Shown in pieces: positions 23,110-31,948 of a stretch of DNA of 39,330 nucleotides. Position 1 is the stretch's first letter. Every line of letters begins with the position of its first letter. This DNA is from Comamonadaceae bacterium (GTDB taxonomy: Bacteria > Pseudomonadota > Gammaproteobacteria > Burkholderiales > Burkholderiaceae_C): the NCBI GenBank assembly GCA_027486495.1, contig JAIXOZ010000153.1, positions 1 through 39,330 on the forward strand, in the 5' to 3' direction. A program made the position numbers and the translations under genes. Under the pieces are notes generated by a model that was not told the DNA's origin, did no database searches, and saw only the letters and a list, made by a program, of their open reading frames with translations.

Positions 23110-24228
23110 ATGAACTTTGAACTCACATCAGAACAAAAACAATTGGCTGATTCGGTCAGCAAATTTTTGAACAACGAATACAGTTTTGAAAAGCGCAAAG
23201 CCATCCTCAACTCTGAATCTGGAGTAAACGAGTATGTCTGGAAAACTTTTGCCGATCTGGGTTTGACTGCTATATCGCTGCCAGAAGCTGATGACGGTTT
23301 TGGTGGTGGTGCGATGGACTTGATGGCGGCCATGGAAGCCATGGGCGAGGCCCTCGTTGTTGAGCCTTTCTTGGAGAATGTTGCTTTGGCAGGACGTCTT
23401 GTTTCGCGCATGGGGTCCGATGCCCAGCGTGCCAAGCTGTTACCAGGTTTGATTGGTGGCTCCGAAAGACTGGCGTTTGCCTACTTAGAGCCAGGGCTTC
23501 GCTACCAATTGGCCCCTCAGCTTACTTTGGCCAAAGCCAATGCTGGCGTTTGGGTACTCAATGGTCGAAAGTGTCTTGTAACTGGGGCCGCTTCGGCTCG
23601 TCACTTGGTTGTTTCAGCGCTCACTGCTCAAGGCGCCAGTCTGTTTATTGTCGACACCCAGGCATCGGGCGTTGAACTGAATCCCAGTCGCACCGTAGAC
23701 GGATTTCGGGTAGCGGATGTCGCATTTTCAAATGTCTTACTGCATGCTGATGCGTTGCTGGGTGTTGATGGCACTGCGATGCCTTTTATCGAAGAGGCGA
23801 CGGACTTTGCCACAGCCTTGCTGTGTGCAGAAGCGGTTGGCGCGATGAAAAGCGCCAACGACGCCACACTTGATTACATGAAACAGCGCAAGCAGTTCGG
23901 TGTGCCGATCGCATCGTTTCAAGTTTTACAGCACCGCATGGTAGAGATGTACATCACGACCGAACAAGCCCGATCAATGGCTATCTTGGCCGCCAGCAAA
24001 GTGGATGACACGACAAACGCCACCGGCCGTGCAAAAGCTGTTTCTGCCGCAAAGATAAAAATCGCAGATGCCGCGCGCCTGGTAAGCCAAGAGTCTGTTC
24101 AATTGCACGGAGGTATGGGTATGACGGAAGAGCTCAAGGTATCGCACACCTTTCGCCGTTTAACGATGATTGCTCAGCAATTCGGTGATGCGGATCACCA
24201 TTTGGAACGATACGCTGACTTGACCTGA
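23110..24228 (+). CDS. Acyl-CoA dehydrogenase, small-subunit type
   Basis: The 372-residue protein has the acyl-CoA dehydrogenase fold with reduced motifs. It begins 'MNFELTSEQKQLADSVSKFL' and has 'AYLEPGLRYQLAPQL' where the active form has the E-P-G-A-G-S-D loop. The C-terminus 'SVQLHGGMGMTEELKVSHTF' lacks the Y-x-G-S-N-E-I-Q helix of its neighbour. This fits the degenerate partner of a heteromeric dehydrogenase. It starts 9 bases after the large-subunit gene (GAGGAAAATCG before the ATG), consistent with equal synthesis. Alone it might not be active. Confidence 0.9.
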   Translation: MNFELTSEQKQLADSVSKFLNNEYSFEKRKAILNSESGVNEYVWKTFADLGLTAISLPEADDGFGGGAMDLMAAMEAMGEALVVEPFLENVALAGRLVSRMGSDAQRAKLLPGLIGGSERLAFAYLEPGLRYQLAPQLTLAKANAGVWVLNGRKCLVTGAASARHLVVSALTAQGASLFIVDTQASGVELNPSRTVDGFRVADVAFSNVLLHADALLGVDGTAMPFIEEATDFATALLCAEAVGAMKSANDATLDYMKQRKQFGVPIASFQVLQHRMVEMYITTEQARSMAILAASKVDDTTNATGRAKAVSAAKIKIADAARLVSQESVQLHGGMGMTEELKVSHTFRRLTMIAQQFGDADHHLERYADLT

Positions 24229-24246
24229 GATTTAAACGAACACAAT

Positions 24247-25218
24247 ATGGAAAAAAATCACTCACTCTTTTCAAATCTTCGCTTGCCCGTTATTTGCTCG
24301 CCCATGTTCATTATCAGTCAGCCTCCTTTGGTCATTGAACAATGCAAGGCTGGTGTTGTGGGCTCAATGCCAGCGCTCAATGCCAGGCCTGCTGAGCTAC
24401 TTAAAGATTGGCTTGAAGAAATTACATTGACACTGGCTGCACATAATCGAGATTTTCCAAGTCAACCAGCTGCGCCATTTGCCATCAACCAAATTGTTCA
24501 CAAAAGTAACGATCGATTGGCACAAGACATGGAGATCATTGCGCATTTCAAAGTGCCCTTGGTCATCACATCCTTAGGTGCACGCGAAGAAGTCAATGAA
24601 GCAGTTCATGCCTATGGCGGCATGGTCATGCACGACATCATCAACAACACCTTTGCCAAAAAAGCCATCGACAAAGGCGCTGACGGTCTGATTGCTGTTG
24701 CAGCGGGTGCGGGAGGGCATGCGGGAACAAAGAGTCCATTTGCGCTGATGCAAGAGCTGCGCAAATGGTTCGATGGACCCATTGCCCTAAGTGGTTCCAT
24801 TGCCAATGGCAATTCAATTTTGGCAGCTCAAGCAATGGGCGCTGATTTTGCGTACATGGGGTCTGCATTCATCGCGACCGAGGAAGCCATAGCCAGTGAC
24901 ATCTACAAACAGGCCATCGTTGATGGAACATCAGACGATGTTGTGTATTCCAATTTTTTCACCGGTGTCTATGGCAACTACTTAAAAACCAGTATTCGAA
25001 ATGCTGGTCTAGATCCGGAAAATTTACCTGTCAATGAAGAAAAAACAATGAGTTTTTCTTCAGGACAAGCTGGTAAACCTAAGGCATGGAAAGACATTTG
25101 GGGAAGTGGACATGGTATCGGTGCAATCGATCAAGTGTTAAGTACAAAACAATTTGTTAACAAGTTGCACAGTGAATATGTTGCAGCCAGAGGGCGCCTT
25201 GGATTTGCATCCCATTAG
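24247..25218 (+). CDS. NAD(P)H-dependent flavin oxidoreductase / nitronate monooxygenase family
   Basis: The 323-residue TIM-barrel FMN protein resembles 2-nitropropane dioxygenase and FabK-type reductases. It has 'LPVICSPMFIISQPPLVIEQ' at the start, 'GADGLIAVAAGAGGHAGTKS' (about 149-168) with the conserved catalytic histidine in GGHAG, and 'GSIANGNSILAAQAMGADFA' with the phosphate-binding glycines. Genes of this family often accompany acyl-CoA dehydrogenases, where they may act on the enoyl-CoA product or detoxify a nitronate; which applies here is open. It is the last gene of the operon, 18 bases after the small dehydrogenase. Confidence 0.88.
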   Translation: MEKNHSLFSNLRLPVICSPMFIISQPPLVIEQCKAGVVGSMPALNARPAELLKDWLEEITLTLAAHNRDFPSQPAAPFAINQIVHKSNDRLAQDMEIIAHFKVPLVITSLGAREEVNEAVHAYGGMVMHDIINNTFAKKAIDKGADGLIAVAAGAGGHAGTKSPFALMQELRKWFDGPIALSGSIANGNSILAAQAMGADFAYMGSAFIATEEAIASDIYKQAIVDGTSDDVVYSNFFTGVYGNYLKTSIRNAGLDPENLPVNEEKTMSFSSGQAGKPKAWKDIWGSGHGIGAIDQVLSTKQFVNKLHSEYVAARGRLGFASH

Positions 25219-25330
25219 ATGGGTACAGCGCGTGATTGTTGGCGTATGCGACGAGCTAGAAGCCTTAAGAAGCGATCGTGTCAACTTTGGTGAGTTGGTA
25301 AGTGTCGCATCGACAAGAATGGCAGGAACA

Positions 25331-25696
25331 TCAGTTGGCGAACGCCAGCAGTGTCATGGTGTCCAGCAGCATGGTGGTGCCGGCCACCAGCATGCTGGCG
25401 TTGGCGACTGGACGGCCTCGCGGGTACAGGGAGGCGACCCAAAAGACCACCAGGCAAACCAACTCCAGGAAGCCGCGCATCCACAGGTAGGTGTTGCTGT
25501 CCACCAACTTGGCGGTTTCGGGGTTCTGGAGCACGGCATACAGGAAAACACCCTTGACCAACCAGAGGGCAGCGCCAAAATGCAGGAAAGGCGTTTGCTC
25601 CATCAGGCTGCGGGTGGGTTTATTCGAGCGCACAGGCGCACCACCGAGCAGGCATTTCAGCTCTTCGGGGGTGATCAGGGGCTCGGCGCGTGGCAT
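25331..25696 (-). CDS. Small membrane protein of unknown function
   Basis: The 121-residue protein has a charged N-terminus (MPRAEPLITPEELKCLLGGA) and three probable membrane helices, about residues 38-57 ('HFGAALWLVKGVFLYAVLQ'), 72-92 ('LWMRGFLELVCLVVFWVASL') and 97-119 ('ANASMLVAGTTMLLDTMTLL'). I do not recognise a functional family. The G+C content returns to the level of the core genes, so this probably belongs to the ancestral chromosome rather than to the A+T-rich operon it faces. An overlapping plus-strand frame is less convincing. Confidence 0.7.
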   Translation of the reverse strand: MPRAEPLITPEELKCLLGGAPVRSNKPTRSLMEQTPFLHFGAALWLVKGVFLYAVLQNPETAKLVDSNTYLWMRGFLELVCLVVFWVASLYPRGRPVANASMLVAGTTMLLDTMTLLAFAN

Positions 25697-25849
25697 GGTT
25701 TTAAAATCAGTTTAAAAGTAATGGTTAAATTCTAAGTTGCAACCATCCCCTAAGTGCTGACATCCCTCGGACAAAAGGCAGAAACGGGTAAATGTGTGTA
25801 ACAACAAGTATTACAGTGTGCGGTTTGACCGCCAGAACGAGGACATGGA

Positions 25850-26371
25850 ATGACACTTTTTCGCCCTGCTACCACCTTGATGGTGCAGTACGCCCATTAC
25901 CACCGCGATCGCCGCAACATCGCTACCCATTTGCTGGGAATCCCACTGATTTTCCTGTCCATCGGCATTTTGCTGTTGAATCCGGTGTGGTCTGTGGCGG
26001 GTCACACGCTCACTCTGGCCTGGGCCATGTGGGCGCTCACCAGCTTTTGGTACCTGAGCCGCGGCAATCTGTTGTTGGGCATGGCCACATCGGTGGTCAA
26101 TGGCGTGCTGATCGCGCTCGCCCATGAGGTGCCACCCCTGGCGCAAGCCCTGGGGTTGGCGGTATGGCAGGCGGGTTTGGGCCTGTTTTTCATCGGCTGG
26201 GTTTTGCAATTCATTGGCCACTATTTCGAGGGCCGCAAACCGGCTTTTGTGGACGACTTGGTGGGCTTGCTGGTGGGTCCCATGTTTGTGGTGGGCGAGG
26301 TGCTCATGTCGGCTGGATTGCTCCAGCGCATGCGCATGGTCATCGAGCGCCAGGCTGGGGTGACCCGCTGA
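25850..26371 (+). CDS. Mpo1-like (DUF962) membrane protein
   Basis: The 173-residue protein begins with 'VQYAHYHRDRRNIATHLLGI', which carries the family's histidines, then about four hydrophobic segments, and 'GHYFEGRKPAFVDDLVGLLV' (about 122-141), the second conserved motif (H-x-x-x-E-G-R-x-P-A). Yeast Mpo1 is an iron-dependent dioxygenase that alpha-oxidises 2-hydroxy fatty acids; bacterial relatives keep the same histidines but few have a known role. Cytoplasmic-membrane location is inferred. It converges on cnoX. The 188-base gap between them holds no recognisable gene or clear terminator. Confidence 0.9.
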   Translation: MTLFRPATTLMVQYAHYHRDRRNIATHLLGIPLIFLSIGILLLNPVWSVAGHTLTLAWAMWALTSFWYLSRGNLLLGMATSVVNGVLIALAHEVPPLAQALGLAVWQAGLGLFFIGWVLQFIGHYFEGRKPAFVDDLVGLLVGPMFVVGEVLMSAGLLQRMRMVIERQAGVTR

Positions 26372-26559
26372 GTCTGTTGATGGCGCAGCCGAGAAAAGCC
26401 CACGGTTTTGTAGATCGGCACCTTCAGGTCCGATGTTCAGGGCCCTGGCACAGCCTCACGTCGGATCTAAAGCCTGCGACCTGCTAGGCCTCATGCCATC
26501 CATTCAAACTGCAGCGTCTGCAATGAATCTCAGACTTTGGGTCTTGGGCTGAATTGTGA

Positions 26560-27513
26560 TCAGTTGAGCATCATGCTCAGCTTGCGCCGGTAGCTCGAGA
26601 TCATGGCCATGTGGGGATCTTCTTGCAGAGCGGCTTTGCCCATCAACTCGATGCCGCCCGCTGATTTGCCCGTCGCGTCTTGCGTTTTGGGTTTGGGTGG
26701 CGTCATCAGCTCCAAAAGGGCGACAAAGGTTTTGCGTGGGGCTTCGTTGTCCCACTTCTTGTCGCGCATGATGATTTCGAGCAGTTCGTCCATGGCCGCT
26801 TCCCATTGGCCAATCGCGATCAGCAGGCGGCTTTTGGCAAAACGCGCTTCAAAGTCACGCTTGTTTTGGGCAATCAAGGCGTCAAACTGGTCCAACTCCC
26901 ATTCACCACGGGGGTCGGTGGTCACAAACTCCAGCGCGTTGAGCCACTGGGTTTGCGCCTCAAAGCGCAGCGGCACCGGGATGCGACTCATGGCGGGGGC
27001 CAGCAAGGCGGAGGCTTCGGCCAACTCGCCCAGGCCAATCAGCAGCTTGACCAAGTCAAAACGGGCATCGTCGTTGCCAGGGTTGGTGGCCAAGGCTTGC
27101 TCCAGTGCAGCGCGGGCGCTGTCGGCGTCACCGGCTTGCAGGTGCTCTTGGGCTTCTTCGGCGGCGGCTTGGGCTTGTAGCTCTTGTGCAGCCGGCAGGT
27201 GTTTGTCCAAAAATTGCTTAACTTGGCCTTCGGGCAAAGCGCCCATGAAACCATCGACGGGCTGGCCGTTTTTCAGCAGCACGCAAGTCGGGATGCTTTT
27301 GATGCCGAATGCCTGCGCCAGTTGCTGCTCTTGGTCAGAGTCGATCTTGACCAGCTTGAAGCGGCCCTCGTAAGCGGCCTCGACTTTTTCGAGTACGGGG
27401 CCCAAAGACTTGCAGGGGCCGCACCAAGGGGCCCAAAAGTCCACCAGCACGGGCGTGGTCATGGAGGCTTCGATGACCTCGGCTTCAAAGTTTTGTATCG
27501 TGACGTCCATCAT
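26560..27513 (-). CDS. cnoX: Chaperedoxin CnoX/YbbN (thioredoxin domain with TPR tail)
   Basis: The protein is 317 residues. The N-terminal thioredoxin domain (1-110) has '[20 protein letters not shown]' with the CGPC active site near residues 30-33, and cis-proline in [11 protein letters not shown]. The rest is helical with TPR-like repeats ('[20 protein letters not shown]', '[20 protein letters not shown]'). CnoX proteins hold unfolding proteins under oxidative stress and hand them to GroEL. The CGPC pair is complete here, unlike E. coli YbbN. The gene is divergent from purE with 81 bases between; two ATGs in tandem (27513 and 27510) could start it. Confidence 0.92.
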   Translation of the reverse strand: MMDVTIQNFEAEVIEASMTTPVLVDFWAPWCGPCKSLGPVLEKVEAAYEGRFKLVKIDSDQEQQLAQAFGIKSIPTCVLLKNGQPVDGFMGALPEGQVKQFLDKHLPAAQELQAQAAAEEAQEHLQAGDADSARAALEQALATNPGNDDARFDLVKLLIGLGELAEASALLAPAMSRIPVPLRFEAQTQWLNALEFVTTDPRGEWELDQFDALIAQNKRDFEARFAKSRLLIAIGQWEAAMDELLEIIMRDKKWDNEAPRKTFVALLELMTPPKPKTQDATGKSAGGIELMGKAALQEDPHMAMISSYRRKLSMMLN

Positions 27514-27594
27514 GGCGGGCAGTGTTCCGGGTTGTGTTTTGGCTCGAAAGGGAGCGAAACCTTAAAATTCAAGATTGATCACGAAAAGCACCCA

Positions 27595-28095
27595 ATGACT
27601 CAAGCGCTCATCGGCGTCGTCATGGGTTCCAGCTCTGACTGGGACACCATGCAGCACGCAGTCCAGATTCTCCAACAGTTTGGCATCCCTCACGACGCCC
27701 GCGTGGTTTCTGCCCACAGAATGCCGGACGATATGTTTGCCTATGCACAAACAGCGGTGGAGCGAGGCTTGCAGGCCATCATCGCGGGCGCGGGTGGCGC
27801 GGCCCACCTGCCGGGCATGATCGCGGCCAAAACCGTGGTGCCGGTGTTGGGTGTGCCGGTACAAACCAAGGCCCTTTCGGGCGTGGATTCTTTGCACAGC
27901 ATTGTGCAAATGCCCAAGGGCGTGCCGGTGGCCACCTTTGCCATTGGCGCAGCCGGGGCGGCCAATGCGGCTTTGTTTGCTGTGGCCATGCTGGCCAACA
28001 ACGACCCTGCTTTGCGCCAAAAGCTTGAAGCTTTCCGCGCCGAACAAACTGCCATGGCCCGTGCCATGACGCTTCCTCCAGTGGGGTCCGCATGA
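27595..28095 (+). CDS. purE: N5-carboxyaminoimidazole ribonucleotide mutase
   Basis: The 166-residue enzyme converts N5-CAIR to CAIR in purine synthesis. It shows '[20 protein letters not shown]' (residues 7-26) with the nucleotide-binding S-S-S-D, '[17 protein letters not shown]' with the catalytic histidine, and '[18 protein letters not shown]'. I start it at the ATG at 27595; the frame is open much further upstream but that part is antisense to cnoX. Its stop overlaps the purK start (ATGA), so the two are coupled. A TTAAAAT-like -10 sequence is present in the short divergent gap. Confidence 0.97.
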   Translation: MTQALIGVVMGSSSDWDTMQHAVQILQQFGIPHDARVVSAHRMPDDMFAYAQTAVERGLQAIIAGAGGAAHLPGMIAAKTVVPVLGVPVQTKALSGVDSLHSIVQMPKGVPVATFAIGAAGAANAALFAVAMLANNDPALRQKLEAFRAEQTAMARAMTLPPVGSA

Positions 28096-29282
28096 ACCGC
28101 GCTATCCTGCCGGGCTCCATGGTCAATGGCCAGATGGCCACTTTGGGCGTGATGGGCGGCGGCCAGTTGGGCCGCATGTTCGTGCAGGCGGCACAGGCCA
28201 TGGGTTACTTCACCGCCGTGCTCGATCCCGATGCCGCCAGCCCCGCGGGCTTGATCAGCCACCACCACATTCAGGCCGATTATTTGGACGAGCAGGGCCT
28301 GGCACAGCTGATGCAGCGCTGCGCAGCCATCACCACCGAGTTTGAAAACGTGCCTGCACCGGCCCTGCTGACCTTGGGCGCACACCGCCCAGTGGCCCCG
28401 GCGTCCGAATCGGTGGCGATTGCGCAAGACCGTGCTGCCGAAAAAGCCCACTTTGTGCGCTGCGGTGTGCCGGTGGCCCCGCACGCGGTGATCGAAACAC
28501 CCGCACAACTGGCCGCGGTGGGCGAGGATTTGCTGCCCGGCATTTTGAAGACCACCCGAATGGGTTATGACGGCAAGGGCCAGATCCGCGTCAAGACCCA
28601 CGAAGAGTTGGTGGCCGCCTGGGCAGAGTTGCAAAACGTACCTTGCGTGCTCGAAAAAATGCTGCCACTGCAAGCCGAGTGCTCTGTCATCGTGGCGCGT
28701 GGGGCCGATGGGCAGATGGTGAATTTTCCAGTGCAACTGAATCTGCACCGCAACGGCATTTTGGCCGTGACCAGCGTGTACGAAGGCGCTGTACCTGTTG
28801 ATGTGGCGGCGCAAGCCGTGGCCGCCACCCGCGCTATTGCCGAGGGTCTTCACTACGTGGGCGTGCTGTGTGTGGAGTTTTTCCTGCTCGAAGGTGGCCA
28901 ACTGGTGGTCAACGAAATGGCGCCCCGCCCGCACAACAGCGGCCACTACACCATGAACGCCTGCGACCAGTCGCAGTTTGAGCTTCAGGTGCGCACGCTG
29001 GCGGGCTTGCCGCTGACGCAGCCGCGCCAGCATTCGAGCGCCATCATGCTCAACCTGCTGGGTGATCTGTGGCCTGAAGTGACGCCCACAGGCAAGGGCC
29101 CGACCAGCCCCGCTTGGGGCCAAGTGCTGGCGCTGCCCGGCACAAACTTGCACCTGTACGGCAAGCTCTCCGCCCGCCCCGGTCGCAAGATGGGCCACTT
29201 GAACATCACCGGTGCCACGCCCGAGGTCGTGCGGGCCACCGCCTTGCAAGCGGCTGCCTTGCTCGGCATTGAAGCGTTTTAA
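28092..29282 (+). CDS. purK: N5-carboxyaminoimidazole ribonucleotide synthase
   Basis: The 396-residue ATP-grasp enzyme makes N5-CAIR from AIR, bicarbonate and ATP. It has the N-terminal '[20 protein letters not shown]' (about 17-36), '[17 protein letters not shown]' in the ATP-grasp core, '[20 protein letters not shown]' (metal-binding glutamates) and '[18 protein letters not shown]', all typical of PurK. The ATG at 28092 overlaps the purE stop by four bases; a start nearer to the G-x-G-Q-L-G motif is possible, but coupling favours this one. The next gene begins 7 bases after the stop. Confidence 0.96.
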   Translation: MNRAILPGSMVNGQMATLGVMGGGQLGRMFVQAAQAMGYFTAVLDPDAASPAGLISHHHIQADYLDEQGLAQLMQRCAAITTEFENVPAPALLTLGAHRPVAPASESVAIAQDRAAEKAHFVRCGVPVAPHAVIETPAQLAAVGEDLLPGILKTTRMGYDGKGQIRVKTHEELVAAWAELQNVPCVLEKMLPLQAECSVIVARGADGQMVNFPVQLNLHRNGILAVTSVYEGAVPVDVAAQAVAATRAIAEGLHYVGVLCVEFFLLEGGQLVVNEMAPRPHNSGHYTMNACDQSQFELQVRTLAGLPLTQPRQHSSAIMLNLLGDLWPEVTPTGKGPTSPAWGQVLALPGTNLHLYGKLSARPGRKMGHLNITGATPEVVRATALQAAALLGIEAF

Positions 29283-29289
29283 AACCACC

Positions 29290-30306
29290 ATGATCTTGAG
29301 TGCCTCTCTTGCTGCCATCGCGCAGGCTGCACATGCTTTGCAGGACGGTCAGTTGGTCGGCCTGCCCACTGAGACGGTGTACGGCCTGGCCGCCAACGCC
29401 TGTAACGACGCGGCGGTTGCGAAAATTTTCGTGGCCAAAGGTCGACCGTCAAACCACCCGCTGATCGTGCATGTGGCTGGCGTGGAACAGGTAGCCACGT
29501 TTGCATCGCATGTGCCCGAGTTTGCGCAACGTTTGATGCAGGCGTTCTGGCCCGGACCCCTGACCTTGATCCTGCCACGCCAAACCGACGTGGCCGCTAC
29601 ATCGGCCGGAGGACAAAACTCCATTGGCTTGCGTTGCCCCTCGCACCCAGTGGCGCAGGCCTTGCTGCAAGCCTGCGTTCCCTTGGGTGTGCTGGGCGTC
29701 TCTGCCCCCAGCGCCAACCGTTTTGGCCGCGTGAGCCCGACCACGGCCGCGCATGTGCAGTCTGAGTTGGGCCCTGATTTGTTGATTCTGGACGGCGGTG
29801 ACTGCGCTGTCGGGATCGAGTCCACCATCATCGACTGCACGCGGGGCGAGCCGGTGCTGCTGCGCCCTGGGCACATCACGCGCGTTCAAATTGAAGCGGC
29901 GTGTGGCCGCGCCGTGCTGGACAAGGACGCACCCCAAGCCGTGCTGGGCCAGCCCGCGCCCCGCGCTTCGGGCACGCTCGAATCGCATTACGCGCCTCGC
30001 GCCAAAGTGCGCTTGATGTCGGCGGCCGACATCGCCTCTAAATTACAAGCCTTGGGGCCACACGCCAATAACCTGGGTCTGTGGTCTGCCGAGCGGCCTG
30101 CGAACGAGCAGGCCATGGGTTCAGGTGTGGGCGCTGGGGTGTTGTGGCGCCAGCAAGCCACCACAGCCGAACAAGCTGCGCACGACTTGTTCGGTGTGCT
30201 GCGCGACTTGGACGCCCGCGGCGTCACGCAAATTTGGGTGCAACTGCCGCCCGACACGCCCGAGTGGGAGGGCGTGCGGGATCGGTTGCAACGGGCTGCG
30301 GCTTAA
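29290..30306 (+). CDS. tsaC: Threonylcarbamoyl-AMP synthase, Sua5 type
   Basis: The 338-residue enzyme makes threonylcarbamoyl-AMP from threonine, bicarbonate and ATP for the t6A37 modification of ANN-reading tRNAs. The YrdC domain (1-205) shows 'VGLPTETVYGLAANACNDAA', 'IFVAKGRPSNHPLIVHV', 'FWPGPLTLIL' and 'GVSAPSANRFGRVSPTTAAH'. A C-terminal Sua5 domain follows ('APRASGTLESHYAPRAKVRL' linker region), so it is the long Sua5 form rather than short TsaC. The ATG at 29290 lies 7 bases after purK. The TsaD partner TsaB is encoded at 34556. Confidence 0.95.
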   Translation: MILSASLAAIAQAAHALQDGQLVGLPTETVYGLAANACNDAAVAKIFVAKGRPSNHPLIVHVAGVEQVATFASHVPEFAQRLMQAFWPGPLTLILPRQTDVAATSAGGQNSIGLRCPSHPVAQALLQACVPLGVLGVSAPSANRFGRVSPTTAAHVQSELGPDLLILDGGDCAVGIESTIIDCTRGEPVLLRPGHITRVQIEAACGRAVLDKDAPQAVLGQPAPRASGTLESHYAPRAKVRLMSAADIASKLQALGPHANNLGLWSAERPANEQAMGSGVGAGVLWRQQATTAEQAAHDLFGVLRDLDARGVTQIWVQLPPDTPEWEGVRDRLQRAAA

Positions 30307-30313
30307 GGCCGGA

Positions 30314-31576
30314 TCACTTCACCAGATCGAACAAACCTTTGGCTTGTGCGTGGCAGAACGGTGGTGCGTAAGTGCCGTGGTAATTGGCAATATTGGCCAT
30401 GGTGATCGGTCCATAGGTCGCTTCGATGTAGGGGTGTACATCCACCGAAGTGACGTTGGTCAGGCCTTTGGCATCAAATGCCGCCATCATGACGGACTGG
30501 TGAACTGCTGCGGGCACGGTGGGGTCACCACTGCCGCTGCACAGCATGGTTTGTGATTTGGGAGACCAATCCAGCAAATCGTTCTTTTTGGCCGCCAAGA
30601 AGGTCGGATTGTTGGGGTTGGTCAGAATGTCACTGCTGAAGCTGGACTGGAACAAAGCATCACGCGCTTGGTTGGGGGTCTCGCCATTGATGCCCGGCAA
30701 TTTGCCGGATGTGACCAATGTGGTGTAGTTCAAAGTGGCGCTGGGCAGCAAGCTCTCAATGCCATCTGCATAGGGTGCTTTGAAAGCGTCAGAGACATTG
30801 CTGTAGAGGTTGCCATAAATCTTTTGCCATGCGGTGACCAGGTAGGGCACAAAGAACTGATAGCCGGCAATGGCGTCCGGAATTTTCATCGAGCCCGACA
30901 TGTTGTAAGGACCCGCCAAGTGAGCGCCTGCCACCACATTGATTTCGGAGGACAGGCTCTTTTCGATGGCGCGGTGTGCCGCCATGGAGGCGTGGCCGCC
31001 TTGTGAGTAACCGGTCAGCATGACCTTGCCATTGAGGCTGCCGCCTTGGGACGACACGGCGTTTCGCGCAGCTCGGATTGAATCGATGACCGATGTGGCC
31101 TCAGAGTCAGCGTGCAAGTAGGGGTGGTAGCTGTAATTGGATTTGGCAAAGCCCAGGTAATCGGTAGCGACCACGGCATAGCCTTGGCCAGCGTACATGG
31201 CGGCCAAGAGCCCAGTTTCGCCATCAAGCGGGTTGGCCAATGTGCGAGTCTTTTGCACATCGGTTCCTTTCGCGTAGGCCACGAGTGGGGCTGCTGCCGT
31301 GCAACCTGCGCCCGTTGGCAGCAGCAAAACACCGGATGCGTTTGAGGATTCGCCTTTGGCGCCCGGCGTCACATAATTGAGACTGACCAGCTTGACATCG
31401 CATTTTGCAGGGCCGCTCAGGGCGATCAATCCACTTGCATCGAGTTGCGCTTTGGTCAGTGTTGCCAGAGTTGACGGACTCTCAAGCAGTGAACCGTTGA
31501 CCGGATCGGAGCCACCGCAAGCGGCAAGAAGTGCAGCAGCGCTGATGAGGGAAAGACTGAGTTTGAAAGTTGCCAC
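30314..31576 (-). CDS. Lipoprotein alpha/beta-hydrolase, secretory-lipase type
   Basis: The 420-residue protein begins with a lipoprotein signal, MATFKLSLSLISAAALLAAC, with the lipobox LAAC giving a mature N-terminal cysteine at residue 20. The hydrolase core shows 'VVATDYLGFAKSNYSYHPYL', the nucleophile elbow GYSQGGHASMAAHRA (serine near residue 191) and 'LCSGSGDPTVPAAVHQS', which should hold the acid residue; a histidine near 'NYHGTYAPPF' may complete the triad. It is probably an outer-membrane or periplasmic esterase or lipase. The start is a GTG at 31576, preceded by AAAAGGAGACTCCAAC. A 20-base palindrome just upstream suggests control by a TetR-type repressor. Confidence 0.88.
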   Translation of the reverse strand: MATFKLSLSLISAAALLAACGGSDPVNGSLLESPSTLATLTKAQLDASGLIALSGPAKCDVKLVSLNYVTPGAKGESSNASGVLLLPTGAGCTAAAPLVAYAKGTDVQKTRTLANPLDGETGLLAAMYAGQGYAVVATDYLGFAKSNYSYHPYLHADSEATSVIDSIRAARNAVSSQGGSLNGKVMLTGYSQGGHASMAAHRAIEKSLSSEINVVAGAHLAGPYNMSGSMKIPDAIAGYQFFVPYLVTAWQKIYGNLYSNVSDAFKAPYADGIESLLPSATLNYTTLVTSGKLPGINGETPNQARDALFQSSFSSDILTNPNNPTFLAAKKNDLLDWSPKSQTMLCSGSGDPTVPAAVHQSVMMAAFDAKGLTNVTSVDVHPYIEATYGPITMANIANYHGTYAPPFCHAQAKGLFDLVK

Positions 31577-31601
31577 GTTGGAGTCTCCTTTTGATTTGTA
31601 A

Positions 31602-31621
31602 AATCGAACGATCGTGCGATT
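31602..31621. promoter_or_regulatory. Candidate TetR-type operator before the lipase gene
   Basis: AATCGAACGATCGTGCGATT is a 20-base palindrome with a single mismatched pair. Its centre ACGATCGT is perfect. It lies 26-45 bases from the GTG start of the lipase gene. The size and even-symmetry form are typical of TetR-family repressor sites, several of which control lipid-related genes. The regulator gene is not in this window. Confidence 0.6.
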
Positions 31622-31693
31622 CTGTTAAATCCTAAAGCTAGTATTCCTTGTGGGCCATGGGGTTAATACCCATTTACAGCTATTCCTTATTCC

Positions 31694-31948
31694 TCAGCGG
31701 TACCGCAGCTTCATCACCAAAATCATCAGCGCCAAACTGGTGGTGATGGCGTTGGCGATGATGATGGGCCAGGCCACCATCAAGATGCCGTAAACCAGCC
31801 ACAGGGCTACGCCCACTGTGAAAAGGCTGTACATGACCAACGAGATGCCGCTCACGTCACGGGTTCGGAAGGTTTGCCAGGCTTGCGGGATGAAGCTGGC
31901 GGTGGTCAGGAAGGCGGCCAAAGAGCCGACCCAGTCGATGAGGTTCAT
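31694..31948 (-). CDS. SemiSWEET family sugar transporter
   Basis: The 84-residue protein has three membrane helices: 'VGSLAAFLTTASFIPQAWQT' (about 7-26), 'GISLVMYSLFTVGVALWLVY' (34-53) and 'IANAITTSLALMILVMKLRY' (64-83). The P-Q motif in helix 1 (FIPQ) and the N in helix 3 are the hallmarks of SemiSWEET/PQ-loop proteins, which pair as dimers to carry sugars across the membrane. The ATG at 31948 overlaps the dacB stop by four bases (ATGA), so translation is coupled to dacB. The upstream extension to 32011 would overlap dacB further and is not needed. Confidence 0.9.
   Translation of the reverse strand: MNLIDWVGSLAAFLTTASFIPQAWQTFRTRDVSGISLVMYSLFTVGVALWLVYGILMVAWPIIIANAITTSLALMILVMKLRYR

Noticed and set aside
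25154..25735. Plus-strand open frame overlapping the end of the nitronate-monooxygenase-like gene
   Set aside because: It overlaps the C-terminus of that gene and the small membrane protein on the other strand. Its composition (H, Q and G rich) is that of an antisense shadow.
27741..29318. Long minus-strand open frame (525 codons) opposite purE and purK
   Set aside because: The plus strand encodes clear PurE and PurK. The antisense frame is rich in H, G, A and Q and has no recognisable domain, as expected from G+C-rich codon bias.
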